Shown: piece by piece, positions 27,180 through 36,481 of the stretch
How the letters are laid out: each line of letters opens with the position of its first letter
Position numbering within the stretch: the stretch's first letter is position 1
NCBI RefSeq assembly: GCF_002901825.1
Contig: NZ_PPQD01000010.1
Span: forward strand, 1 to 50,261
Direction of reading: 5' to 3'
Source: Mammaliicoccus sciuri
GTDB taxonomy: Bacteria; Bacillota; Bacilli; Staphylococcales; Staphylococcaceae
Length of the DNA: 50,261 nucleotides
Position numbers and translations under genes: made by a program
Notes under the pieces: generated by a model
The model's database searches: none
Seen by the model: the letters and a program-made list of their open reading frames with translations, nothing else
What the model was told of the DNA's origin: nothing

Positions 27180-27917
27180 ATGAAAAAAGCATTTTTAACT
27201 TCATCATTAGCAGTAGCAATCGGAGCAACAGGTGTTGCATCTACACAAGTAGCAGACGCAGCTGAACAGGACGTAAATAAAGAGCAATTAGCTCAATTAG
27301 CTCAATCTAATGCACCAGAACTTAATGAACATGCGATTCAAGAAGGCGCATATAACATTAACTTCACATTAGAAGGTTACGAGTATAACTTCCAATCAGA
27401 TGGTCAAAACTTTACTTGGGAATACCATGCAACTAATGCAGCTGACTCTGAAAGCACTCAAGCTCCTGTAGCTGAGCAACAACAACCAGTAGCTGAAGAA
27501 AACGTAGCTGAACAAACTCCAGCTCCAGCAGCAAACAACACAGCTAATGAACAAGCAACTCAAGAAGCACCTCAACAAGTAGAAGCACCAAAACAAGAAA
27601 CACAACAAACACAAGAAACTACTACACAAACAACTCAAACATCTACTAGTTCATCTTCAGCTTCTGAAGGTTCAAATGTAAATGTTAATGATCACTTAAA
27701 ACTTATTGCTCAACGTGAATCTGGCGGAGACTTAAAAGCTGTTAACCCATCTTCAGGTGCAGCAGGTAAATACCAATTCTTACAAAGCACTTGGGATTCA
27801 GTAGCACCAGCAGAATATAAAGGTGTATCTCCAACAGAAGCTCCAGAATCAGTACAAGATGCAGCAGCTGTTAAATTATATAACACTGCAGGCGCTTCAC
27901 AATGGGTAACTGCATAA
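27180..27917 (+). CDS. sceD: SceD/IsaA-like secreted transglycosylase
   Basis: 245 residues. Signal peptide [28 protein letters not shown], then a conserved segment [28 protein letters not shown] (about 59-86) found in staphylococcal SceD/IsaA. Next is a Gln/Thr/Ala/Pro-rich linker (about 90-160). The catalytic domain [35 protein letters not shown] carries the catalytic Glu of QRESGG and ends in a QWVTA C-terminus. It cleaves peptidoglycan with transglycosylase activity at the cell wall. GGAGGG precedes the ATG and a strong terminator follows. The family assignment is firm; which of the two paralogue names applies is less so. Confidence 0.88.
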   Translation: MKKAFLTSSLAVAIGATGVASTQVADAAEQDVNKEQLAQLAQSNAPELNEHAIQEGAYNINFTLEGYEYNFQSDGQNFTWEYHATNAADSESTQAPVAEQQQPVAEENVAEQTPAPAANNTANEQATQEAPQQVEAPKQETQQTQETTTQTTQTSTSSSSASEGSNVNVNDHLKLIAQRESGGDLKAVNPSSGAAGKYQFLQSTWDSVAPAEYKGVSPTEAPESVQDAAAVKLYNTAGASQWVTA

Positions 27918-27957
27918 TATAAAAGCAGTATTAAAATTTTATTCAACACATTAATCC

Positions 27958-27989
27958 AACGCCCCCGGCAATAGCCGGGGGCGTTTTTT
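27958..27989. terminator. Strong terminator between sceD-like and esterase genes
   Basis: GC-rich perfect stem AACGCCCCCGGC / GCCGGGGGCGTT with a 4-base loop and a run of six T residues on the plus strand. Confidence 0.93.
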
Positions 27990-27996
27990 GTATATT

Positions 27997-28557
27997 TTAT
28001 TTATTAAACATATCATTTGCGATTTCAGCAACTTCTGGAAACTCAGTATAACCGTCTGAATCACAGAAATGGCCAACATGCTGAATGATAACTTCTTCAG
28101 ATTGAAGTCTTTCTGCTAATCGCTCACTTAAATGACGTGGAACTAAACGATCATTAGATGCTATGACACTTACAATGTTTGGGACTTGTTTAATAATCTT
28201 TTCAAAATCTACTTGTGTTTGATCCATATAAGCATCAATTTTATTTAAGTTAGGAATCTTTTCATAAAAGCCTGCTACAAGAACAAGTCCTTTAACATTC
28301 CATTCTCCTTCATATCTAGATAGATAATCTAATACCGTCACTACACCTAAACTATGTGCAACGATTACATTATTTCCACTCGATATATCTACTTCATCTA
28401 ATAAAGTTTTATTCCAATCTTCTAACACAGGGTTTGATGAATTAGGAAAGTCTAAAATTTTACTATCTATATCTTCAAATTGTTCTGTTAACCATTTAAA
28501 CCAATGCTTTTTACTGTCTGCAGTATAGCCATGTGCTATATATAATTGTTTATCCAT
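27997..28557 (-). CDS. RBBP9/YdeN-family serine hydrolase (alpha/beta hydrolase)
   Basis: 186 residues from the ATG at 28557 (MDKQLYIAHGYTADSKKHWF), at 8 bases from GAGGT. The nucleophile elbow AHSLGV, the acid in IASNDRLVP and His of QHVGHFCD make a full catalytic triad. Small cytosolic hydrolases of this family act on unknown esters. Start lies just after a small HTH gene (about 18 bases), so the two are likely cotranscribed. Confidence 0.85.
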   Translation of the reverse strand: MDKQLYIAHGYTADSKKHWFKWLTEQFEDIDSKILDFPNSSNPVLEDWNKTLLDEVDISSGNNVIVAHSLGVVTVLDYLSRYEGEWNVKGLVLVAGFYEKIPNLNKIDAYMDQTQVDFEKIIKQVPNIVSVIASNDRLVPRHLSERLAERLQSEEVIIQHVGHFCDSDGYTEFPEVAEIANDMFNK

Positions 28558-28575
28558 ATTCATTACCTCTTCTGT

Positions 28576-28938
28576 TTATTGTACGAGTGCATTAATGATA
28601 CCTATTATAATACCTCCGAATGGAAATACGAGCCACCAAAATCTTGATAAGAACTCCCATCCATTCATCGGACGATCATAATAATTTTGATTATGATTAG
28701 GTTCATTTCGATAAGTCTCAATAATCGTGTGCTTTAAATTTTTATCCCCTTTGATTAACTCATCTAAAGATACATCAAAGATATCACTCATTTGCACCAA
28801 TATATCTATACCTGGATATACTTTACCGAGTTCCCATTTAGAAACACTTTGTCTTGTGACATGTAATTTGTTAGCGAGTTCTTCTTGAGACCATCCATTA
28901 ATTTCTCTCTCTTCTTTAATTTTAGCTCCAATATTCAT
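28576..28938 (-). CDS. XRE-family HTH regulator with C-terminal membrane segment
   Basis: 120 residues from the ATG at 28938 with AAGGAG upstream. The HTH (GAKIKEEREINGWSQEELANKLHVTRQSVSKWELGKVYPGIDILVQMS) fills residues 3-54. The C-terminus WWLVFPFGGIIIGIINALV is one hydrophobic helix, so the protein is probably membrane-tethered, as in many small Firmicute regulators. Target unknown; the esterase gene follows in the same direction. Confidence 0.85.
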   Translation of the reverse strand: MNIGAKIKEEREINGWSQEELANKLHVTRQSVSKWELGKVYPGIDILVQMSDIFDVSLDELIKGDKNLKHTIIETYRNEPNHNQNYYDRPMNGWEFLSRFWWLVFPFGGIIIGIINALVQ

Positions 28939-29204
28939 ATCAACCAACTCCTTATGTTTACTATATAACGACTACTTTAAAATATCCCGATACTATAGTT
29001 TGCACCCCAAGCAACTTGAAGTTGCAAACGCATAATAATAACCTTTAACACCATTATATACTTTTTTAACAATACGTCATTTATTTTTAAGAGGGTACTC
29101 TGCCTTCTGTCTTATTTTCAAAAAGGGTTATTAATCGTTCATTCCGTAATTATAATTGTACTTTGTTATACTATATATATCATACCGATAAAGGAGCGAA
29201 CAAC

Positions 29205-30122
29205 ATGACAATCCCGATTATTATAGACACGGACCCTGGAATAGATGATATTATAGCGATTTCTGCAGCACTACATAGTAAAGAATTAGATGTTAGATTA
29301 ATCACAACTATTGGAGGTAATGTAGGCATTGAACGAACAACTCAAAATGCATTAGATATTGTAAATTACTTTCATTCAAATACGCCAGTCGCTAAAGGTG
29401 TAGATAAACCACTCATCAATAAGCTTGAAACAGCAGAACATGTACATGGTCAAAATGGTATAGGTAATGCTCAAATTAAGACCACTTTACATAATGAATT
29501 ACTAGAAGAACATGCTGTTATCGCAATGAGAGATACTATCTTGAATTCTGAAGAACCTATTACTCTCGTACCAATTGGACCACTAACTAATATAGGGCTG
29601 TTATTCTCACTATTTCCTGAAACTAAAAAAAACATTAAACGAATCGTGTTAATGGGCGGTGCAGCAGTTGGTGGAAATGCTACGCCAGTTGCAGAATTTA
29701 ATATTTTTGTAGACCCACATGCAGCAAAAATTGTCTTTGATCAAGATATTCCAATCGTAATGTGTGGACTTGATGTAACGAGAGAAACTATGATCAATAA
29801 AGATGATTTAAATATCATTCAAACACAAGGAGACATTGGAAAGGTCATTATAGATATGTTATCTTCATACAACGATGTAAATGCCGGTGAAGAACATGAA
29901 CATATCATTCATGACTTATGTACAATCTTCTACTTATTATATCCAGAAATGTTTACAACACAACGTGCCAATGTATCTGTCATAACTGAAGGACAAGCAG
30001 CGGGATGTACATACACTGAATTTAGCGATGAAGGAAAAGTCGAAGTATGTATGCATGCACAAAATAAACAATTCCGAGAAAAATTTGTAGACTTTATTAA
30101 AGCAATACATCAAAATCAATGA
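29205..30122 (+). CDS. Nucleoside hydrolase (ribonucleoside hydrolase family)
   Basis: 305 residues from the ATG at 29205 behind AAAGGAG; the frame extends further upstream without a ribosome site. The calcium-binding DTDPGIDD motif (about 8-15) is intact. VLMGGAAVGGNATPVAEFNIFVDPHAA (about 148-174) and the HD of IIHDLCTIFYLL (about 234-245) are the family blocks. It hydrolyses the N-glycosidic bond of ribonucleosides for salvage; base preference (RihA/B/C types) is unclear. Single gene with its own terminator. Confidence 0.92.
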   Translation: MTIPIIIDTDPGIDDIIAISAALHSKELDVRLITTIGGNVGIERTTQNALDIVNYFHSNTPVAKGVDKPLINKLETAEHVHGQNGIGNAQIKTTLHNELLEEHAVIAMRDTILNSEEPITLVPIGPLTNIGLLFSLFPETKKNIKRIVLMGGAAVGGNATPVAEFNIFVDPHAAKIVFDQDIPIVMCGLDVTRETMINKDDLNIIQTQGDIGKVIIDMLSSYNDVNAGEEHEHIIHDLCTIFYLLYPEMFTTQRANVSVITEGQAAGCTYTEFSDEGKVEVCMHAQNKQFREKFVDFIKAIHQNQ

Positions 30123-30142
30123 CCATACATTATTCATATTAA

Positions 30143-30180
30143 AAAAAGAGACAGGTGCATTAAATGTGCCAGTCTCTTTC
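30143..30180 (+). terminator. Terminator of the nucleoside hydrolase gene
   Basis: Arms AAAGAGAC-AGGTGCAT / ATGTGCCA-GTCTCTTT, ending in TTTC on the plus strand. Confidence 0.82.
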
Positions 30181-30209
30181 ATATGGAAAATGTGAGGATG
30201 AGGAGTGAA

Positions 30210-30536
30210 GAGGCTCTAAGTTGCTTGTTTGGGCAGTCTTGCAACATACAGGCGTTCTATGTTGCTTGTTTGGGGAGTCTTGATAAATACAGGGCTCCTA
30301 TTTATCTTGTTTGCACAGTCTTGATAAATACAAGGCGTCTATTTATCTTGTTTCACTAGTCTTGATAAATACAAGGCGTCTATTTATCTTGTTTGCACAG
30401 TCTTGATAAATACAAGGCGTCTATTTATCTTGTTTCACCAGTCTTGATAAATACAAGGCGTCTATTTATCTTGTTTCACCAGTCTTGATAAATACGAGGT
30501 CCTGAATATTGCTTGTCGCAGCCCACTTGCAATGTT
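30210..30536. repeat. Tandem 41-bp hairpin repeats, class B, GATAAATA and GCAACATA stems
   Basis: AGTCTTG recurs exactly every 41 bases at 30235, 30276, 30317, 30358, 30399, 30440 and 30481. In most units TATTTATC-TTGTTT-N-TCTT-GATAAATA forms a hairpin. In the first unit both arms are changed together (TATGTTGC / GCAACATA), and at the right end to GAATATTGC / GCAATGTTC. No open reading frame of note lies in 30181-30585. Confidence 0.9.
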
Positions 30537-30585
30537 CTCCTTCCTATCAGCATCGCCCTCACCCCATATTTCTGAAAAATACGAA

Positions 30586-30619
30586 AAAGCGTCTAGAACA
30601 TTTCTGTTCTAGACGCTTT
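30586..30619 (-). terminator. Terminator after the amino acid permease gene
   Basis: Perfect 15-base arms AAAGCGTCTAGAACA / TGTTCTAGACGCTTT with a 4-base loop and a T run on the minus strand. Confidence 0.92.
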
Positions 30620-30630
30620 ATGTTAAAGGC

Positions 30631-32013
30631 TTAATATTCACCTTTGTCTTCTTTATGATATCCTCTTAAGAAGTATACGATTGCCATTACTGATAAGAAT
30701 ACAATACCGATAATAACAGAAACGCGTGTTTCTGAATTGAACAACATACCGATTAATACTAAGATAAAGAATCCTAATGTTAAATAGTTAGAGTATGGTG
30801 CGAACGGCATCTTGAATGGATGATCTTTAATTTCATCTGAATGATGTCTTCTAAATTGAATATGACTAAATAAAATCATAAACCAAGGAACCATACCTGG
30901 CAGTATTGATGCACTGTATACATATACAAAGATATTTTCAGAACCATCAATTACTAATGGTAATACGATATTTAAAATAACACCTACAAAAATACCAATT
31001 GAAATGGCTAATACTGCAAAGAATGGTACCCCTGTTTTCATAACTTTAGTGAAAATACGAGGCATTTGTCCTTTTTGAGCTAATGTATAAACCATACGGC
31101 TTGAACTGAAAATACCCGAGTTACAACCTGACATTGCTGCTGTTATAACAACGAAGTTAATTAATCCTGCAGCAATCGTAATACCTACTTTTGCAAATGT
31201 TGCAACAAATGGACTACCTACGTTACCTAATTGATCCCATGGATAAACTGTTACAATAACGAAAATTGCACCTATGTAAAAGATTAAAATACGCCAAATT
31301 ACACCATTAACGGCTTTTTTAATATTTTTCTGTGGATCTTTCGTTTCACCAGCTGTAATACCTATTAATTCAACACCTTGATATGAACCTACAACCATTG
31401 ATAATGCAAAGAAGAAACCTACGATACCTTTAGGGAAGAAACCACCATGTTCTGTTAAGTTTCCTAATCCTATAGCATTCCCGCCATTTCCAAGTCCAAA
31501 GAAGATTAGACCGAAACCAGCTATAATCATTAAAATAATTGTTACAACTTTAATCATTGCAAACCAGAATTCAAATTCACCGAAAGCTTTAACTGACGCT
31601 AAATTTGCTGCAGCTAAAGTTACAACTACTATTACCCCTGGTATCCACGTTGGTAAATCTGGCCACCAGTATTGCATATATTGACCAACAGCGATTACTT
31701 CACTCATACCTACTACTATCCACTGGAATATGTTACTCCAAGCTGTCACATAACCAGCTACTGGATGTAAATAATCACTCGCATAGTTGGCGAATGATCC
31801 TGTAGTTGGATACAAATAAACTAATTCTCCCATTGCTCTCATTACTAAATACAAGAAAAGGCCTGCTACTAAATAAGCGAGTATTGCAGATGGTCCCGAC
31901 CATTTTATAGTGCTTGAAGCACCCATAAACAAACCAACACCTATTGTTCCACCAAGTGCAATCATCTGTACTTGACGTGAACTCAGACCCCTTTTTAAAT
32001 GATTGTCTTCCAT
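30631..32013 (-). CDS. APC-family amino acid permease
   Basis: 460 residues with 12 hydrophobic helices. The N-terminal LKRGLSSRQVQMIALGGTIGVGLFMGAS (about 6-33) is the signature of the amino acid transporter (AAT) branch, as are SFANYASDYLHPVAGYVTAWS and SGCNSGIFSSSRMVYTLAQKGQMPRIF (about 308-334). Proton-coupled amino acid import; relatives include AroP, LysP, CycA and ProY, and the substrate is not readable. ATG with GGAGTG upstream; monocistronic. Confidence 0.92.
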   Translation of the reverse strand: MEDNHLKRGLSSRQVQMIALGGTIGVGLFMGASSTIKWSGPSAILAYLVAGLFLYLVMRAMGELVYLYPTTGSFANYASDYLHPVAGYVTAWSNIFQWIVVGMSEVIAVGQYMQYWWPDLPTWIPGVIVVVTLAAANLASVKAFGEFEFWFAMIKVVTIILMIIAGFGLIFFGLGNGGNAIGLGNLTEHGGFFPKGIVGFFFALSMVVGSYQGVELIGITAGETKDPQKNIKKAVNGVIWRILIFYIGAIFVIVTVYPWDQLGNVGSPFVATFAKVGITIAAGLINFVVITAAMSGCNSGIFSSSRMVYTLAQKGQMPRIFTKVMKTGVPFFAVLAISIGIFVGVILNIVLPLVIDGSENIFVYVYSASILPGMVPWFMILFSHIQFRRHHSDEIKDHPFKMPFAPYSNYLTLGFFILVLIGMLFNSETRVSVIIGIVFLSVMAIVYFLRGYHKEDKGEY

Positions 32014-32210
32014 TCTTTCGTGTCACTCCTCATTAAAACTTTTCAGTTAAGATTTATCTATTTAATTTTATTCAAACTTCATGGGACAATTATACTATAA
32101 ATAATCAGAAAATAAAGCACTACTAGAAAGCGTTTTCCTTTTTTTATAAAATTATATGTATTTTGTTCATAATATTGTAATTTATTTATAATTAATAAAT
32201 AGAAAAAAAC

Positions 32211-32233
32211 CGAGACATTAATTTAATGTCTCG
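32211..32233 (-). terminator. Terminator overlapping the CynX-type MFS stop codon
   Basis: Perfect palindromic stem CGAGACATTA/TAATGTCTCG followed by TTTTTT on the minus strand. The 5' arm contains the last codons of the transporter gene. Confidence 0.85.
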
Positions 32234-33413
32234 CTCCTAAAGTTTGTTCTATTGTGATGTTTCTACCAGCACGTGATCCTATAATCATAATGATAATTGA
32301 AGTAACAAGCAGTATTCCAAACGACGTATTCCAACTGTTTGTAGCATCGTGCAGTATACCGAATAGTAATGGACCAATCGCAGCAAATAAATAACCTACA
32401 GACTGTGACATACCTGATAATTTGGCTGCCGTTAAACCATTTTCTGTTCTTAATCCAAAGAATGTATTTACAAGACCAAATGCCAAACCACTGGCAACAC
32501 CAATCAATATAATACCTAAAAATGCCCAGTTAGGTTGTAACATTAATGTTAATATACCTAATACGAAGAGTAATCCCGTCACAAAAGTAATCAGAACTTG
32601 GTTCTTCAATTTTTCAGCAAATATAGGTGTGACAAAAGTTAATGGAATAATGGCTAATTGAAGAATAGATAAATAAATCCCCGCTTCATTAATCGGTGTA
32701 CCATGACTTAATAAAAATTCAGGTAACCAATTTATCAATGAATAAAATATCATTGACTGACCACCCATTAATAGCGTAATTTGCCATGACAATGGTGATT
32801 TCCAAACATTTATATTTGTCGTGGTTTGAGAACTATTAACCGTTTCATGTTTATTTAACTGGAATGACCATGTAATAATACCTATAAACGTTACAATACC
32901 TATTAAACTGATTGCTATGTTGTAGTTAAAATGTTTAACAAGTGGTGCTGTAACATATGATGAAACACTTCCAAATATATTCATCACAACTGTGTAATAA
33001 CCTGTCATGATACCTATATGTAAAGGGAAGTTCATTTTAATAATACCTGGCGTTAACACATTTCCAAACGCAATACCTACACCTATTAATATCGTACCGA
33101 CATATAACCAAGACACGCCTGTAATCGCTCTTAAAGCAATACCTACACATATTAATATAAGTGCTCCAAAAACTGTACGCTCTAATCCGAATTTGTGGCT
33201 AATTTTAGCAGCGAATAGTGAAATAACCGCAAATGAAAGTAACGGAATAATCGTAATTAAACTGACAGATGTATTGGATAAATTTAAAGTATCTTTAATT
33301 GAAGGTAGCGCAATCCCTACTGAAGTAATAGGTGCTCTTAAACTTGCTCCAATTAATAAGATGCCAATAAATAATATTAAACTTTGTTTTTTATTTCTAT
33401 TTATATGATCCAT
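32223..33413 (-). CDS. MFS transporter, CynX/NimT family
   Basis: 396 residues, 12 membrane helices. IGASLRAPITSVGIALPSIKDTL (about 21-43) and GIAFGNVLTPGIIKMNFP (about 114-131) are hallmarks of the CynX/NimT (cyanate/2-nitroimidazole) MFS family. Transport direction and substrate are unknown. It is divergent from an XRE-cupin regulator, and two direct repeats lie between the genes. GGAG precedes the ATG. Confidence 0.9.
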   Translation of the reverse strand: MDHINRNKKQSLILFIGILLIGASLRAPITSVGIALPSIKDTLNLSNTSVSLITIIPLLSFAVISLFAAKISHKFGLERTVFGALILICVGIALRAITGVSWLYVGTILIGVGIAFGNVLTPGIIKMNFPLHIGIMTGYYTVVMNIFGSVSSYVTAPLVKHFNYNIAISLIGIVTFIGIITWSFQLNKHETVNSSQTTTNINVWKSPLSWQITLLMGGQSMIFYSLINWLPEFLLSHGTPINEAGIYLSILQLAIIPLTFVTPIFAEKLKNQVLITFVTGLLFVLGILTLMLQPNWAFLGIILIGVASGLAFGLVNTFFGLRTENGLTAAKLSGMSQSVGYLFAAIGPLLFGILHDATNSWNTSFGILLVTSIIIMIIGSRAGRNITIEQTLGARH

Positions 33414-33460
33414 CTTTTTATTATCTCCTTAAACTGAATTTCTGTTATACTGTTCTTAAC

Positions 33461-33508
33461 GTTCGTTATAAAGAACACATTATATTGTACATCGCGTTCG
33501 TTATAAAG
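33461..33508. promoter_or_regulatory. Two 14-bp direct repeats, probable operators of the XRE-cupin regulator
   Basis: CGTTCGTTATAAAG occurs at 33461-33474 and again at 33495-33508, start to start 34 bases. The first is inside the interrupted palindrome GTTCTT ... AAGAAC. The pair fills the divergent promoter region. Confidence 0.65.
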
Positions 33509-33529
33509 TAAATAGGAGTGTTTATATTT

Positions 33530-34090
33530 ATGAAAGATATCCATACAATTGTTGCGCATAATTTATCACAGTACCGAACATCGCAACAATTAAGCCTAAG
33601 TAAAGTATCTAAATTGACAGGCGTTAGTAAAACAATGCTCAATCAAATTGAGAATGGACAATCTAATCCTACCATTACAACTTTATGGAAAATAGCAAAT
33701 GGCTTACATTTACCTATATCCGATTTAATTTCTAACAAAGAAGATAACATTAATTGCGTGTCTAAATCAGACATCACACCTATATATAACGATAATCAAT
33801 CCGTCACAATATACCCATATTTCCCATTTAATATAGATAAAAATTTTGAAATGTTTAATATGATTTTACTCAGTGGAGCTGAAATGATATCAGAAGGACA
33901 TCACAATGGATCTGAAGAATATATCATTGTTCATAGTGGCATACTTGAAGTCGATATCAATGGCGTTAAACACACAGTTCGTCAAGATGATGCTATCCGT
34001 TTTGAATCTGACGTAACACATACTTATCGTAATATCGGTAAAGAGGATGTTCATTTAACAGCAACTATACAATATCAACAACATAAATAA
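33530..34090 (+). CDS. XRE-family regulator with cupin domain
   Basis: 186 residues from the ATG at 33530 behind AGGAG. N-terminal HTH (RTSQQLSLSKVSKLTGVSKTMLNQIENGQSNPTITTLWKIANGL, about 15-58) and C-terminal cupin fold (EGHHNGSEEYIIVHSGILEVDINGVKHTVRQDDAIRFESDVTHTYRN, about 120-166). Such proteins sense a small ligand and control an adjacent transporter or catabolic gene. The divergent CynX-type MFS gene is the likely target. Confidence 0.92.
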   Translation: MKDIHTIVAHNLSQYRTSQQLSLSKVSKLTGVSKTMLNQIENGQSNPTITTLWKIANGLHLPISDLISNKEDNINCVSKSDITPIYNDNQSVTIYPYFPFNIDKNFEMFNMILLSGAEMISEGHHNGSEEYIIVHSGILEVDINGVKHTVRQDDAIRFESDVTHTYRNIGKEDVHLTATIQYQQHK

Positions 34091-34124
34091 AGGATTGGGA
34101 TAAATTTTTATCCCAATCCTTTTT
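34091..34124. terminator. Bidirectional terminator between XRE-cupin and fructosamine kinase genes
   Basis: Perfect arms AGGATTGGGATAAA / TTTATCCCAATCCT followed by TTTTT on the plus strand; preceded by an A run for the other direction. Confidence 0.9.
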
Positions 34125-34983
34125 ACTTATCATTTAATATGTCATCCATTGTTCTCTGAACACTACCTGCATACATTGAACCAAACTTCACTAAGTGAAC
34201 CATTAATAAGTATAGTTCATAAAATTTAATTCTTTCATTTGCACCCTTACTTAATGGTAATGCTTCATCATAAGCTTTATAAAAGGCTTCCGTGAAACCA
34301 CCAAAGACTCTTGTTGCTCCTAAATCAAATTCACGATCTCCGTATAATGGAGAAGGATCAAATAATGCAGGTTCCCCGTTAGATAAGAACATATAATTGC
34401 CTGCCCACAAGTCTCCATGTAGTAATGAAGGTTTGCTTTTATGTTCTGTTAAGGCTTCAATAATGACTGTACGTACTTGTTCAAATTGTTGAAGTTCGTC
34501 CTTGGACCAAAGTCCTCGCCTTACAATTTCGTCTCTCAGTTGATCTAAGCGTTGCTCGACAAATATATTAATCCATGTATCTTTCCAACCATTTTCGAAC
34601 GTAATATCACTACCATGATAAGGTAAATGAAATCCAAATTTACCATCCTGTTGATAATGACTATGCAATTTCGCTACAAGTTTGCCGAGTTCACTTTGGC
34701 TACCTCGACGACCTTCTTCAAGATAACTCAATATTAAATATGCATCTCCGTTAATTTGACCATAACCTTTAACAACAGGTGCCGTAACGCCCGCTTCTTC
34801 AAATGCTTCTAATCCAGCAATTTCTGCAGCATAAAAATCTTCGCTTCTATTATGTTGAACAAGTAGAAAATCCGTTCCACTTTGCCTTTCAATTCTATAT
34901 GCTTCATTCACATCTCCACCACTAACTGGTATGAGTTCTTTAATATCATCTATAGGTAATTGTGATTGCCAATCTTTATTCAT
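34123..34983 (-). CDS. Fructosamine kinase family protein
   Basis: 286 residues, aminoglycoside-phosphotransferase-like kinase fold. LLHGDLWAGNYMF (about 197-209) is the catalytic loop and PALFDPSPLYGDREFDLGATRVFGGF (about 216-241) the metal-binding loop, both with the exact FN3K pattern. It phosphorylates ketosamines or ribulosamines on glycated protein or amino acids, allowing deglycation. GGAGGG precedes the ATG. Single gene. Confidence 0.92.
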   Translation of the reverse strand: MNKDWQSQLPIDDIKELIPVSGGDVNEAYRIERQSGTDFLLVQHNRSEDFYAAEIAGLEAFEEAGVTAPVVKGYGQINGDAYLILSYLEEGRRGSQSELGKLVAKLHSHYQQDGKFGFHLPYHGSDITFENGWKDTWINIFVEQRLDQLRDEIVRRGLWSKDELQQFEQVRTVIIEALTEHKSKPSLLHGDLWAGNYMFLSNGEPALFDPSPLYGDREFDLGATRVFGGFTEAFYKAYDEALPLSKGANERIKFYELYLLMVHLVKFGSMYAGSVQRTMDDILNDK

Positions 34984-35059
34984 GACGATCCCTCCTATGT
35001 GTTATTGTATTAAAAATTAATCAAACTTCAAAACAACAGCAATTTTATTATTATGTACC

Positions 35060-35359
35060 CTACTCAAAGTTTAATGATTCGAACTTATAAATCATCTGTA
35101 AAATCAACTCGCCATCTTTCGTAAGATGATAATAGATGTTCGGGGGCATAATCTCTTCAGTTCTAATATTTATAAGATTATTTTGCTTCAACAATTCTAG
35201 AGATGCTTTAATAATTTGATCATCCACTTTATCAAACACTGAAAGTAATGCTTTTTCTTCTCTTTCACAATCACTCATATAATTTAATAACTGAATACCG
35301 TAATTTTGAATAAGATGATTTATATTTTGTTTGATTTTCATTTCATTAATTGAAGTCAC
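35060..35359 (-). CDS. Small winged-helix-like hypothetical protein
   Basis: Up to 99 residues. The C-terminal half (IIKASLELLKQNNLINIRTEEIMPPNIYYHLTKDGELILQMI) reads like the recognition helix and wing of a winged-helix domain. The N-terminal half is helical. Start is uncertain: GTG at 35359 or ATG at 35341; neither has a strong ribosome site. No family name recognised. Lies between fructosamine kinase and an LCP gene in the same direction. Confidence 0.6.
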   Translation of the reverse strand: MTSINEMKIKQNINHLIQNYGIQLLNYMSDCEREEKALLSVFDKVDDQIIKASLELLKQNNLINIRTEEIMPPNIYYHLTKDGELILQMIYKFESLNFE

Positions 35360-35404
35360 TTAGATAGCCCCATTTCATATTAAGTATATTGAAACATAAA
35401 TATG

Positions 35405-36319
35405 CTAGCTTTTTAAATTATTTTTATACGTTTTGACAATTTGTTGTTTCGCATCTTTATCTGCTTCGAAATACCAAATACCATCATTCTCTATTTGATT
35501 CACACCATCGATAGATATCTTCTCAAAATGTTCTGTTGCACTTTTATAGTCAGTAATTAGTTTTCTTGTGTCATTTAAATTAAAGCTTGTTGTAATGTTA
35601 TCTTGAGCAACATTCATCAACTCGTTGAAATTATTGACATTTAAATTATTTTTAAGCTTTTTACTTGTTGCTTCTATTACAATACGTTGTCTTTCTTGTC
35701 TTCCTTCATCATCTCCAGCACCCGCTTCTTTACGACTTCGTACAAAGTCTAATGCTTCTTGACCGTTTAATTTCACTTTCTCTCCAGCTTTAAATTTTGT
35801 ACCGTTAAAAGTAAATGATTTATTACTTTTAACATTTACACCGTCTAGGGCATCGATTGTCTTTTTAAAGCCATCCATATCTACTGTTATATACCCATCT
35901 ATCGGTATATTGAATTCATTTTTTAATGTTTGTACTGCTGTTTTTGAGCCACCGTATGCATATGCATGTGCGACTTTATCATGACTACTATATCCAGGAA
36001 TATTTACTGCCATATCACGTGGAACACTAACGAGTTTAGTTGTTTTAGTTTTAGGATTGATTGAAGCTAACATAATTGAATCCGTTCGTTCACCTATATT
36101 TTCAGATTCTCTTTCTTTGTTAGAATCTACACCAAAAATCGCGATAGAAATCGGCTTATTGTTTTTAATTTTTTCTTTCACGTGTTTTGTATCTTGTTTA
36201 TTAATCGGTTGATAAACTTTGTTATTTATATTAATCGCTTTTACTGTTACAAATATACCAGCAATTAAGACGAGAGCTGCAATTATAATTGTTACTTTAC
36301 CTTTTCTTGTTAGCTTCAT
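35405..36319 (-). CDS. LytR-CpsA-Psr (LCP) family wall-polymer ligase
   Basis: 304 residues from the ATG at 36319 with AGGAG at 7 bases. A short basic N-terminus and one membrane helix (about 9-28) precede the extracellular LCP domain. It contains FGVDSNKERESENIGERTDSIMLASINPKTKT (about 63-94), RDMAVNIPG and FVRSRKEAGAGDDEGRQERQRIV (about 191-213), the polyprenyl-phosphate-binding arginines and aspartates. LCP enzymes attach wall teichoic acid or capsule to peptidoglycan. It is one of several paralogues expected in a staphylococcus (MsrR/LcpB/LcpC); which is not clear. Confidence 0.9.
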   Translation of the reverse strand: MKLTRKGKVTIIIAALVLIAGIFVTVKAININNKVYQPINKQDTKHVKEKIKNNKPISIAIFGVDSNKERESENIGERTDSIMLASINPKTKTTKLVSVPRDMAVNIPGYSSHDKVAHAYAYGGSKTAVQTLKNEFNIPIDGYITVDMDGFKKTIDALDGVNVKSNKSFTFNGTKFKAGEKVKLNGQEALDFVRSRKEAGAGDDEGRQERQRIVIEATSKKLKNNLNVNNFNELMNVAQDNITTSFNLNDTRKLITDYKSATEHFEKISIDGVNQIENDGIWYFEADKDAKQQIVKTYKNNLKS

Positions 36320-36481
36320 AGTCACACTCCTATTTTTTATTTATAATTACCATGATAGCACTTTTAAGTAGATTACTAAATGATATTTAGGTAGTCCTAA
36401 AGTCCTATTGTCTAAAATTATTTTTATATTTACAATAGAAAAAAAGTCTAAATATTTACGTTCAAAGGAGCTTTACGCACA

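Noticed and set aside
27396-27949. Minus-strand open frames opposite the sceD-like gene
   Set aside because: The Cys/Leu-rich products are antisense to the Gln/Thr-rich linker and catalytic domain; no ribosome sites.
30210-30536. Possible CRISPR array (regular 41-base repeats)
   Set aside because: The repeats are directly adjacent with no unique spacers, and there are no cas genes; they are tandem hairpin units.
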